From Gammaproteobacteria bacterium (GTDB lineage Bacteria; Pseudomonadota; Gammaproteobacteria; Burkholderiales; Rhodocyclaceae): a stretch of DNA of 64,000 nucleotides. Below the pieces are notes generated by a model. It worked only from the letters and a program-made list of their open reading frames with translations, made no database searches and was not told the DNA's origin. Of the stretch, positions 1-8,209 are shown piece after piece. The stretch spans positions 30,875 through 94,874 of the forward strand of contig JAHJHI010000001.1 in the NCBI GenBank assembly GCA_018824085.1. Direction: 5' to 3'. The translations under genes were made by a program, and so were the position numbers. Each line of letters begins with the position of its first letter. Position 1 is the stretch's first letter.

Positions 1-148
1 ATGACACACTAGGCAAGCCCTTGATACGCTCTTCCGTGCGAGTGAAATCCTTGTGCTGCGAGAAATTCTGCAGCGGCGTCTTTTTCAACAGGGCAGTTTG
101 TTTCGCAAACTCGATGAGTGCGGCTAGGCGTTCGTTTTTAATGTCCAT
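1..148 (-). CDS. Partial CDS (N-terminus only), unidentified protein; runs off left edge
   Basis: Manual translation of reverse strand from ATG (rc 146-148): MDIKNERLAALIEFAKQTALLKKTPLQNFSQHKDFTRTEERIKGLPSVS..., open to the window edge; begins about 12 bp after the stop of the upstream gene on the same strand. Confidence 0.55.
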   Translation of the reverse strand, partial: MDIKNERLAALIEFAKQTALLKKTPLQNFSQHKDFTRTEERIKGLPSVS

Positions 149-160
149 TAGATAGCTTTC

Positions 161-670
161 TTATTTGGCCATGAGCACGATAATTACCAGCACAACCAGG
201 CCGATGAGAATCCATTTAATGCCGGCACTTCCGGACTCAGTCGTAGTTTTGGCCTGGAATATAGTGCGCATCACACCGTATTTGAATTGGGCTTCGTACG
301 CTGTTTTACAGGCAGAGCACGAAAGATGCTGCACAACACCTTCAAGAGTAGAGACGAAATTGGGTGTTTTGCAGTTAGCGCAATCAACAACCACACGGTC
401 GGGTGCAACCGGAGGAGTCTGAATTACTGGCGCTTCAGGCACACACTCTTTCGGAAGTGACTTAACTGGAGGCGCGGGGGGCAGAACCACTCCTTCAGAT
501 AGTCTCCGAACAAGCTCATCAACCTCAGCCTTCAATGCACGTGCTTTCGGGCGGTCGCGATGCCCTAACTCGTATTGAATAACTTTGAGTGCTTTTAAGT
601 CACTGCGTGCCGTTGAAATCAACTCTTGAATCTGTTCGATTCCATGCTTAAAATAAGGGCGATAGCGCAT
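161..670 (-). CDS. Hypothetical protein: N-terminal helical region, CxxC..CxxC zinc ribbon, C-terminal TM helix
   Basis: 169 aa ORF; motifs CANCKTPNF...LSCSACKTAYE; hydrophobic tail WILIGLVVLVIIVLMAK; low-GC region. Confidence 0.7.
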   Translation of the reverse strand: MRYRPYFKHGIEQIQELISTARSDLKALKVIQYELGHRDRPKARALKAEVDELVRRLSEGVVLPPAPPVKSLPKECVPEAPVIQTPPVAPDRVVVDCANCKTPNFVSTLEGVVQHLSCSACKTAYEAQFKYGVMRTIFQAKTTTESGSAGIKWILIGLVVLVIIVLMAK

Positions 671-765
671 GTTGTTGCTTTGATTTTAACTAATTAGTAA
701 AACAAGCGGTGTTTCGCATTCTACAAAAAACACGACTATCAAACATTCCAATCACGTGCAATAGC

Positions 766-982
766 CGAACCGCCCCGAGGCTGGTTGGGGTAAGTCAGGC
801 GGCGACCTCGGACGCCTGGCGGCCGCAGCCGGTGGAACTGAGCAGGCAATGGTGGTTGAACAAGGACACCCATTCAAGTGTTGCCAGTTCTACCACCGCC
901 TCCGGGGTCTTCCACGGCGCACGGCATGAATCATTCGGCTTTGTACAACCCGTTGACGGTCTCGGCCAGAGCGTTGTCACCC
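766..982 (-). mobile_element. IS3-family insertion sequence remnant (3' end of transposase OrfB, frameshifted)
   Basis: Reverse strand reads GDNALAETVNGLYKAE-stop in one frame, continued in another by RAPWKTPEAVVELATLEWVSLFNHHCLLSSTG, the classic IS3 OrfB C-terminus; IR-like GAACCGCCCCGAGG at 767-780 just beyond the CDS end. Confidence 0.75.
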
Positions 983-1007
983 CACCCTTCTGAATGGAGA
1001 GCAGGCG

Positions 1008-1457
1008 ATGCGATTCATCATCACGGCGCAGTCCGATCCGGCGAACCGGAGCGCCGAGCAGACGGACGAGTTCGATGCCGAACTGTTCAAGGCCTATATG
1101 CGCTTCAACGAAGAGATGCACACCGCCGGGGTGCTGGTGGCGTCCGAAGGTCTGAATCCGGCGGCGCAAGGCGCGCGGATTGCTGTTGCGGACGGGAAAC
1201 GCTATGTCGTCGATGGTCCGTTCGCAGAGTCCAAGGAGCTGGTCGGCGGCTTCTACATCATCGAGGTCACGTCTCTCGATGAAGCCATCGGGTGGGCGCT
1301 GCGCGCGCCCTGCGGCCTGGGTACGGACGACATTCTGGAAGTGCGCCAACTGACCGGTTCGGACGACCTGCCGGCTGATCTTCTTCAGCTCATCGAGGAA
1401 GCCGCGCCGACCTGGAGTGCCGATACCTGGCAGTCGCGCAGCCGCGAGGCGCGTTGA
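1008..1457 (+). CDS. YciI/DGPF-domain protein
   Basis: MRFIITAQSDP...; DGPFAESKELVGGFYIIEV motif. Confidence 0.85.
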   Translation: MRFIITAQSDPANRSAEQTDEFDAELFKAYMRFNEEMHTAGVLVASEGLNPAAQGARIAVADGKRYVVDGPFAESKELVGGFYIIEVTSLDEAIGWALRAPCGLGTDDILEVRQLTGSDDLPADLLQLIEEAAPTWSADTWQSRSREAR

Positions 1458-1502
1458 AGCGTTCCGATCCGTCCGGCATCTTCGCCTTCGAGGAGAACCA
1501 TC

Positions 1503-1988
1503 ATGGTCACACCCGCAAAGAACACCGTCTGTCTTTGGTTCAACGGCGGTGCAGAGGACGCGGCGCGGTTCTACGCCGCCACCTTTCCCGATTCCTTCGT
1601 CGGCAACGTGTATCGCGCGCCGGCTGACTATCCATCCGGCAAGGAAGGCGATGTGGTGACGGTGGCGTTCACCGTCATGGGCATCCCCTGCCTCGGGCTG
1701 AACGGCGGGCCGGCCTTCCCGCAGACCGAGGCATTCTCCTTCCAGGTGGCGACGGCGGATCAGGCGGAAACCGACAGGCTGTGGAACGCCATCGTCAGCA
1801 ACGGCGGCCAGGAAAGCGCCTGCGGCTGGTGCCGGGACCGCTGGGGCCTGTCCTGGCAGATCACGCCGGTGGCGCTGATGAACGCCATCGCCCACCCCGA
1901 CCCGGCGACGGCGAAGCGGGCGTTCGAGGCGATGATGGGCATGACGAAGATAGACATCGCGGCGATCGAGGCGGCGGTGCGCGGCTGA
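1503..1988 (+). CDS. VOC/PhnB-like (3-demethylubiquinone-9 3-methyltransferase-type) protein
   Basis: NTVCLWFNGGAEDAARFYAATFPDS...GLSWQITP pattern. Confidence 0.85.
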   Translation: MVTPAKNTVCLWFNGGAEDAARFYAATFPDSFVGNVYRAPADYPSGKEGDVVTVAFTVMGIPCLGLNGGPAFPQTEAFSFQVATADQAETDRLWNAIVSNGGQESACGWCRDRWGLSWQITPVALMNAIAHPDPATAKRAFEAMMGMTKIDIAAIEAAVRG

Positions 1989-2187
1989 ACCGCATCGGTC
2001 CGGGCCAGACCACGCTGTGGACCGCCCGATCGGTGTTGCCCGCCGTTTTCCAGGGCCTTTATGATGCGCACATCGCTTCAGCGGCCGCCGTCCGATACGG
2101 GTGCGGCCGTGCTGCGCTTCTGACTGCACGCCGTCGGCCCGGTCGCACAGACCGGTGCCGCGGTTCGGCTCACCCGGGAGTTCGCGC

Positions 2188-2562
2188 ATGGGCGTTCTTG
2201 ACGATCACAACCGCCTGCACACTTATGGCGACAGCCTCGGCCCGCCGACAACCGTCGTCGGCGTTTCCGCCCGGCAGGCGATCGAGGCGAACAGGCGCCC
2301 GCTCGATGCGGGCGCGCAGGGCGCGTCTTCCGGTCGGACACTTCACGGCAAGGAGCACCTCAAACTGGCCGTGGGCGGATTGATGATTTCGGTGGTCTTC
2401 GCGCTGGCTGCCTGGATCGTAGGCGGCATCGGCGCGGTGGCGCTCGGCTTGCTCGCGGTCATCTCCGGACTGTTCAGCGCCTGCTTTCTGGTCGCTGCGC
2501 TGATCAGCGCAGCGAAGGCCACGGCATCCCGCGGGCGTGGTGGCTCGTCACCGGGGCCCTGA
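2188..2562 (+). CDS. Small membrane protein of unknown function
   Basis: MGVLDDHNRLHTYGD... with two predicted TM segments; start chosen at internal ATG. Confidence 0.4.
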   Translation: MGVLDDHNRLHTYGDSLGPPTTVVGVSARQAIEANRRPLDAGAQGASSGRTLHGKEHLKLAVGGLMISVVFALAAWIVGGIGAVALGLLAVISGLFSACFLVAALISAAKATASRGRGGSSPGP

Positions 2563-2565
2563 GGC

Positions 2566-2970
2566 GTGACGCGACCTCCCCCTGCTTCGGTATCCGGCAC
2601 CCGGGTGCGCCCGGCCTTCACCGAACACCTGAACGAGGTGTTCAGGGCGTTCGGCGCCATCGACGCACGACGCATGTTTGGCGGCTACGGCATCTACCAT
2701 GAAGGCGTCATGATCGGCCTGGTCATCGACGAAACGCTCTATCTGAAAACCGACGCCGGCACGCATGAGCGCTTCCAGGATGCCGGTGCCGAACCCTTCC
2801 GGTACGAAAAGCGTGGCGAGACGGTCGTTACGTCCTACTACTCGATGCCGGTCGATGCGTTTGACGATCCGGATCTGGCCCGGAGCTGGGCGAGTGTTGC
2901 GTATGAAGCGGCGCTGAGAACCAGGCAGCGTGCACCGAAGCGCAAACGGAAGTCCGCAAAGGCAGACTAG
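2566..2970 (+). CDS. TfoX N-terminal domain family protein
   Basis: FGAIDARRMFGGYGIYHEGVMIGLVIDETLYLKTD. Confidence 0.85.
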   Translation: MTRPPPASVSGTRVRPAFTEHLNEVFRAFGAIDARRMFGGYGIYHEGVMIGLVIDETLYLKTDAGTHERFQDAGAEPFRYEKRGETVVTSYYSMPVDAFDDPDLARSWASVAYEAALRTRQRAPKRKRKSAKAD

Positions 2971-3009
2971 GCACGCTGCGGTACGCGGAGCGACGGGTAC
3001 CGATTACCC

Positions 3010-3242
3010 TCCCCTTTCAAGCGTGTGCGACGGCACGCAGGTTTCGCCCTCGCCGCATACCTGTGCCGCGCCGGCGATGAGTCAGGCCAGCATCGGCCGC
3101 TTCGAGCAGTAGCCGGCCTCAAGTCCGCGAGCCCAGGCCCCGTACTGCGCCTCGTCGACGAACAGGTCGTGGCCGTTCGTTGCCAGCGCGATTACGCAAC
3201 TGAAGGGGCATGCACCCCGCATCGCGTTCGCCCGCCCGCCTG
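3010..3242 (-). pseudogene. Degenerate fragment of an ArnT/PMT-like (GT39/GT83) glycosyltransferase N-terminus
   Basis: Reverse strand: CVIALATNGHDLFVDEAQYGAWARGLEAGYCSKRPMLA-stop(3082-3084)-LIAGAAQVCGEGETCV; resembles the DLFFDEAQYW..GYFSKPP..AWLIA..CG family pattern, with an in-frame stop. Confidence 0.5.
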
Positions 3243-3647
3243 TGATCGCTTCCGCTCAGCCCGCACCCCGGCGGGGTTCGCAAGCCCCGAAACTACAGAG
3301 AGGTCGGCCGTGAAGTCGCTGCAGGTTGTCATCGTGATGAATGCGCCTGTCAAGACCGACCCGACATTCGGAAGCCTGCATCCCGTTGAAGCAGTACCCG
3401 GCACGAAGGCATGTTTCTCTGCTCATTGCGGCTGCCCCGCGGTGTGTGATCCGCTCGAATCCGGTCACGTACCGGGCTTCGGGAATCGGCAGCCGTCGAC
3501 CGCGCAGACTACGGGTACCAAGCAAGGCTGGACGTGGCGCGGGGGCTCGCCCGGCATGCTGCTCCAGTCACACATTGCATTCGCGCGGAGTCCAAACATT
3601 CCAGAGCGCACGATTCCGCCGCTCGATCTTGAGAAAGGACTTTCACG

Positions 3648-4055
3648 ATGAAAACGTACGATGTTCAATCCGTTTCCCTGCACGTATCCCGGGAACAGGC
3701 TTTTGCCTTCATTTCGGACGCGCGGTGCCTGCCCCGCTGGACCAGCGCCTTTGCAGCCGTGGACGGAAAACGGGCATTGATGAGGACCCCGGCAGGCGAA
3801 GTGCTCGTCGATCTTGAAGTACACGCGTCCTCTGATACGGGTTCGATAGACTGGGCCATGACCTTTCCCGACGGAACGTGTGCCGGTGCGTACTCGCGCG
3901 TTGTCGAGCTTGGCCCCGATCATTGCGTCTACACGTTCGTCCTCACGCCACCGCCCGTCGCTCTGGAACAGCTCGAAGGAACGCTCGAAGTGCAGTCCGG
4001 GATTCTCGCGGGGGAACTGCGTACGCTGAAGGACGTGCTCGAACATGCCCGATGA
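3648..4055 (+). CDS. SRPBCC-family (polyketide cyclase/START-like) protein
   Basis: 135 aa; VSLHVSREQAFAFISDARCLPRWTSAF; overlaps next gene. Confidence 0.7.
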   Translation: MKTYDVQSVSLHVSREQAFAFISDARCLPRWTSAFAAVDGKRALMRTPAGEVLVDLEVHASSDTGSIDWAMTFPDGTCAGAYSRVVELGPDHCVYTFVLTPPPVALEQLEGTLEVQSGILAGELRTLKDVLEHAR

Positions 4056-4899
4056 CCAGCAGACGGATCTGAACGCACTGGCTGCGCTCGCGCGGAAAGG
4101 CGATCGCGACGCACTGGAAGTGCTCGTGCGCGCCATTCAGAAGGACGTGTACAACCTCGCAGTGCGCTTTCTCTGGCATCCGCAGGATGCGGAGGACGCC
4201 ACGCAGGAAATACTGATCCGCATCATTACGGGCCTGGCCACCTTCGAAGGACGAAGCCGGTTCCGCACATGGGTCTACCGCGTGGCCAGCAACGCCTTGC
4301 TGACGCAAGGCAGGAAACGGATGGAGCAGGCGGCGCTGTCCTTCGACGCATTCGCCGAAGCGCTGGCCGACGGCCTGGCCCCTGGCACACCCGAACCGAG
4401 CTCGAGCGCCTCTGATGATCCCGCTGAAGCCCTCATGCTCGAAGAGGTCAAGGTCGGCTGCACCCATGCGATGCTGCTCTGCCTGGACCGCGACCACAGA
4501 CTTGCCTACATACTCGGCGAAGTGCTCGATCTCGACCATGGCGAAGGCGCGGACATTCTCGTCATTACGCGCGCAGCGTTCCGCAAGCGGCTGTCACGTG
4601 CCACTCAGCGCATCACTTCTTTCATGACCGGGCATTGCGGCCTCATTGATTCCGGCAATCAATGCCGGTGCAGGCTCAAGATCGGATGCGCCATCAAACG
4701 GGGACACGTTCGCCCGGAAGCCCCCCTGTTCGCACAGTCCCTGACGCATGCACAGCGTTTTCCGGAGGTGCTCAGAACCATCCGCCAGCTCGAACAGGGG
4801 CGCCGGGCTGCGGCGCTGTACCGGTCTCATCCCGATCTGGCGCCTTCGACGCCGTTCAACACCTGGCTGAAGCAGCTCCTGACGTTCGAATCCGGTTGA
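4045..4899 (+). CDS. ECF-type RNA polymerase sigma factor with Cys-containing C-terminal extension
   Basis: Sigma-2 region DAEDATQEILIRIITGLATFEGRSRFRTWVYRVASN; sigma-4 region; C-terminal CGLIDSGNQCRC. Confidence 0.85.
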   Translation: MPDDQQTDLNALAALARKGDRDALEVLVRAIQKDVYNLAVRFLWHPQDAEDATQEILIRIITGLATFEGRSRFRTWVYRVASNALLTQGRKRMEQAALSFDAFAEALADGLAPGTPEPSSSASDDPAEALMLEEVKVGCTHAMLLCLDRDHRLAYILGEVLDLDHGEGADILVITRAAFRKRLSRATQRITSFMTGHCGLIDSGNQCRCRLKIGCAIKRGHVRPEAPLFAQSLTHAQRFPEVLRTIRQLEQGRRAAALYRSHPDLAPSTPFNTWLKQLLTFESG

Positions 4900-5069
4900 G
4901 GTCCGACACCTTCCTCAGGCGTCTGCCCTGCCAAAAGCACCGGACAGACGCCCGGAATCCGTTGCGGATGGCTGACCTATGCAATGGTCTCCAGGGCAGG
5001 CCGCGTGTCCAATTTCGTCCTCGTGCGGATGATTCCCGTACCCGCCGGACGGCAGGCGTCAGGCGTGCG

Positions 5070-6716
5070 TCACATGCCGTTGTAGATCGGCCCCTCACCG
5101 CCTTGCGGCACCGTCCAGTCGATGTTCTGCGTCGGGTCCTTGATGTCGCAGGTCTTGCAGTGCACGCAGTTCTGCGCGTTGATCTGCAGACGCGGGCCGT
5201 CCGGTTCCCGCACGATTTCATAGACGCCCGCCGGGCAGTAGCGCTGCTCCGGCGCATCGTAGGCCGCAAGGTTCACGCTGATCGCGACCTGTTCATCCCC
5301 GAGCTTCAGATGACAGGGCTGGTCTTCCTCGTGGTTCGTGTTCGACAGGAACACCGACGACAGGCGGTCGAACGTGAGCACGCCGTCCGGCCTGGGGTAG
5401 TCGATCGGCGTACAGGCGGCGGCCGGCTGCAGCGCCGTGTGGTCGGCGTCGTTGCGCAGCGTCCACGGCACGTTGCCCTTGAACAGCAGTTGCTCCGCAC
5501 CATAGAGCAGGGAGCCGAGCCACAGCCCGCGCTTCATGTACGGTTTGAAGTTGCGCGTGCGGTACAGCTCCTCGCGCAGCCAGCTTGCGCGGAACGCCGT
5601 GGGGTAGTCGGCGAGCGCGTCACCGGCGCGCCCGGCGACGATGGCGTCGACGGCCGCGTCGGCGGCCAGCATGCCGCTCTTGATCGCCGCGTGGCTGCCC
5701 TTGATGCGCGCCGCGTTCAGGAAGCCGGCGTCGTCGCCGATCAGCGCGCCGCCCGGGAACACGAGCTTCGGCAGGCTTTGCAGGCCGCCGGCCGCAATCG
5801 CCCGCGCGCCGTAGGACACGCGCGTGCCGCCTTCGATGTGTGCGCGGATGGACGGATGCGTCTTGTAGCGCTGGAACTCGTCGAACGGCGACAGGTGCGG
5901 ATTGCTGTAATTGAGTCCGACGACGTAGCCGATGGCCACCAGATTGCCGTCGAGGTGATAGATGAAGCCGCCGCCATAGGTTGCGTTGTCCATCGGCCAG
6001 CCGGCCGTGTGCACGACGAGACCGGGCCGGCTTTGCGCGGCCGGCACTTCCCACAACTCCTTGATGCCCAGGCCGTAGCTCTGCGGATCGACGCCGTCAC
6101 GCAGGTCAAAGCGCTGTTCCAGCGCCTTGCCCAGATGCCCTCGACAGCCTTCGCCGAACAGCGTGTATTTCGCGCGCAGCACCATGCCGGGCTGGAAGGC
6201 GGGGCCGGGCGTGCCGTCGCGCGCAACGCCCATGTCGCCGGTGATCACGCCGGCCACGGCGCCGTCGTCGTCGAACAGCACGCTGGCGCCCGCGAATCCG
6301 GCATAGACCTCGACGCCCAGCGCTTCCGCCTGTTCGCCCAGCCACTTCACGACATGGCCGAGGCGAACGATGTAGTTGCCGTCATTGCGGAAGCTGTCCG
6401 GCAACAGGGCGTGCGGCACTTCCCGCGCGCCGGTCGCGGACAGGAAGAGCACGCTGTCCCGCGTGACCGCCGTGTGCAGCGGCGCACCGGTGCTCGCCCA
6501 CTCGGGCAGCAGCTCGGTCAGCGCGCGCGGGTCCATGACGGCGCCGGACAGGATGTGCGCCCCGACTTCGGACGCTTTCTCGATGACGCATACCGACAGT
6601 TCGATGCCGGCTTTGAGCGCCTGTTGCCGTGCCCGGATCGCTGCCGCGAGCCCGGCCGGCCCGGCGCCGACCACCAGCAGGTCAAACTCCATGGAGTCGC
6701 GTTCGATTTCACTCAT
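5070..6716 (-). CDS. Electron transfer flavoprotein-ubiquinone oxidoreductase
   Basis: FAD motif VVGAGPAGLAAAIRA; C-terminal 4Fe-4S CVHCKTCDIKDPTQNIDWTVPQGGEGPIYNGM. Confidence 0.97.
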   Translation of the reverse strand: MSEIERDSMEFDLLVVGAGPAGLAAAIRARQQALKAGIELSVCVIEKASEVGAHILSGAVMDPRALTELLPEWASTGAPLHTAVTRDSVLFLSATGAREVPHALLPDSFRNDGNYIVRLGHVVKWLGEQAEALGVEVYAGFAGASVLFDDDGAVAGVITGDMGVARDGTPGPAFQPGMVLRAKYTLFGEGCRGHLGKALEQRFDLRDGVDPQSYGLGIKELWEVPAAQSRPGLVVHTAGWPMDNATYGGGFIYHLDGNLVAIGYVVGLNYSNPHLSPFDEFQRYKTHPSIRAHIEGGTRVSYGARAIAAGGLQSLPKLVFPGGALIGDDAGFLNAARIKGSHAAIKSGMLAADAAVDAIVAGRAGDALADYPTAFRASWLREELYRTRNFKPYMKRGLWLGSLLYGAEQLLFKGNVPWTLRNDADHTALQPAAACTPIDYPRPDGVLTFDRLSSVFLSNTNHEEDQPCHLKLGDEQVAISVNLAAYDAPEQRYCPAGVYEIVREPDGPRLQINAQNCVHCKTCDIKDPTQNIDWTVPQGGEGPIYNGM

Positions 6717-6850
6717 GTGCTTCGCTTCTTTCCGCTTGATTCGCCTGCGCCACGCCGGCGCCCACTGCGATCAGAACAGACCGGCGTTGCTACGCAAAGC
6801 CCGGCGCGGCTTATCGGTTCATAACGCCCCGAAAGCCGCACCGGCCGGTG

Positions 6851-7714
6851 TCAGCCCTTGCCACCGGCGCGCGCGAAGATGCCGGCCACTGCGTCCTTCA
6901 GGTCGGCCGGCAGCACGACCACCTTGGCGTTCGGCGATTCACCCAGCTTGTTCAGCGCAGCCACGTACTTTTCACCCAGCAGATACATCATCGGCAGTTG
7001 CTGGTCGCCGAGCGAAGCCATGACCCGGCGGATCGACTCCGCGCTCGCTTCGGCCAGCGTCACCTGCGCGGTCGCGTCGCGCTTGGCGGATTCCAGCCGC
7101 GCTTCCGCTTCCAGGATCATCGACTGCTTCTGCCCTTCCGAGCGCGTCACCATCGCCTTGCGTTCGCGCTCGGCGCTCGCCTGCTGTTCCATCGCGCGCT
7201 GCATGGAATCGGACGGATTGATGTCCTGGATTTCCACCGATTTCACCGTCAGGCCCCAGTCGATCGCCTCGTCGGCGATGCTCTCGCGCAGCCGCACCTT
7301 GATCTTGTCGCGGCTCGACAGCGCCTGGTCGAGATCCATTTCGCCGACGATGGAACGCAGCGTCGTCATGATGAGGTTGCGGATCGCCTCGGTGAAGTCG
7401 GTCACGCCGTACACCGCCTTCACCGGGTCGGTCACCTTGATGAAGGCCACCGCATTGGTGCGGATGACCGCGTTGTCGCGCGTGATCACCTCCTGCTCCT
7501 GCACGTCCAGGATGATGTCCTTCGTGACAACACGGTAGGCCACGTCATCGAGATACGGAATGATGATGTTGAGTCCCGGCAGCAGCGTGCGCAGGTATTT
7601 GCCCATGCGCTGCACCACCCATTCTTCGCCCTGCGGCACGATGCGCAGCCCCTTGGCAAGCGTGACGACCGCGAACGCCAGCAGCGCGATGACAACGACC
7701 AGACCTGAACTCAT
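6851..7714 (-). CDS. SPFH/Band 7 (stomatin/QmcA-like) protein
   Basis: VPQGEEWVVQRMGKYLRTLLPGLNIIIPYLD. Confidence 0.95.
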   Translation of the reverse strand: MSSGLVVVIALLAFAVVTLAKGLRIVPQGEEWVVQRMGKYLRTLLPGLNIIIPYLDDVAYRVVTKDIILDVQEQEVITRDNAVIRTNAVAFIKVTDPVKAVYGVTDFTEAIRNLIMTTLRSIVGEMDLDQALSSRDKIKVRLRESIADEAIDWGLTVKSVEIQDINPSDSMQRAMEQQASAERERKAMVTRSEGQKQSMILEAEARLESAKRDATAQVTLAEASAESIRRVMASLGDQQLPMMYLLGEKYVAALNKLGESPNAKVVVLPADLKDAVAGIFARAGGKG

Positions 7715-8169
7715 GCTGTTCCTCCCGTATTGACCCGACCCACCTTGAGCAGGCTGCCCTCGACCGACAGCACCTTCACCCGTTCTCCGACCGCCATCGC
7801 TTCGTCACCGATGCAGTCCCACACATCGGTGCCGAGCAGCGGTTTCTGAAAGCGCACCTGGCCACGCCCGAACGGCGTCACTTCGCGCACCACCAGCCCG
7901 ACCTCTCCCAGCACGTCGTCCGACATGCCGCTGCGCGTCTCGTGCTGGTCTGCGCGGAATACGCGGAACCAGAAGAACACCAGCGCGCACGACAGCACGG
8001 TCCACAGAGCCACCTGCAGCGTGAGCGTCAGCCCGGGCATGGTCGCCAGCAGCAGGCCGATGCCCAGGGCACCGACACCGAACCACACCAGCACCATGCC
8101 GGGCACCGCCAGTTCGGCCACGATCAGCGCCAGCCCGGCCACCAGCCAGTGCCACCATTCGATATCCAT
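7711..8169 (-). CDS. NfeD family protein
   Basis: TM-rich N-terminus, C-terminal OB-like domain; overlaps stomatin gene by 4 bp. Confidence 0.9.
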   Translation of the reverse strand: MDIEWWHWLVAGLALIVAELAVPGMVLVWFGVGALGIGLLLATMPGLTLTLQVALWTVLSCALVFFWFRVFRADQHETRSGMSDDVLGEVGLVVREVTPFGRGQVRFQKPLLGTDVWDCIGDEAMAVGERVKVLSVEGSLLKVGRVNTGGTA

Positions 8170-8209
8170 GCGTAATCCCCGCGTCAGGTCCGGACCGCAG
8201 TGTAGCCTT

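Noticed and set aside
1-670. Naming the left-edge gene pair as a specific known defence system
   Set aside because: Only 49 residues of one protein are visible and the other has only a generic zinc ribbon plus TM helix; any specific name would be a guess.
795-2189. 464 aa minus-strand ORF as one intact gene
   Set aside because: Only its last 60 or so residues resemble a transposase C-terminus; the rest is antisense to the YciI and VOC genes.
3025-3651. 208 aa plus-strand ORF in the gap between the TfoX-like and SRPBCC genes
   Set aside because: No recognisable domain, and it overlaps the reverse-strand glycosyltransferase relic; more likely fortuitous.
4045-4899. Considered whether this sigma factor is the ECF42 partner of the DGPF/YciI gene
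   Set aside because: It is about 2.6 kb away, coupled to an SRPBCC gene instead, and has a Cys-containing tail rather than the long TPR-like C-terminus expected for ECF42.
4662-6824. 720 aa plus-strand ORF overlapping the sigma gene end and ETF-QO
   Set aside because: Shadow ORF; ETF-QO on the minus strand is complete and unmistakable.
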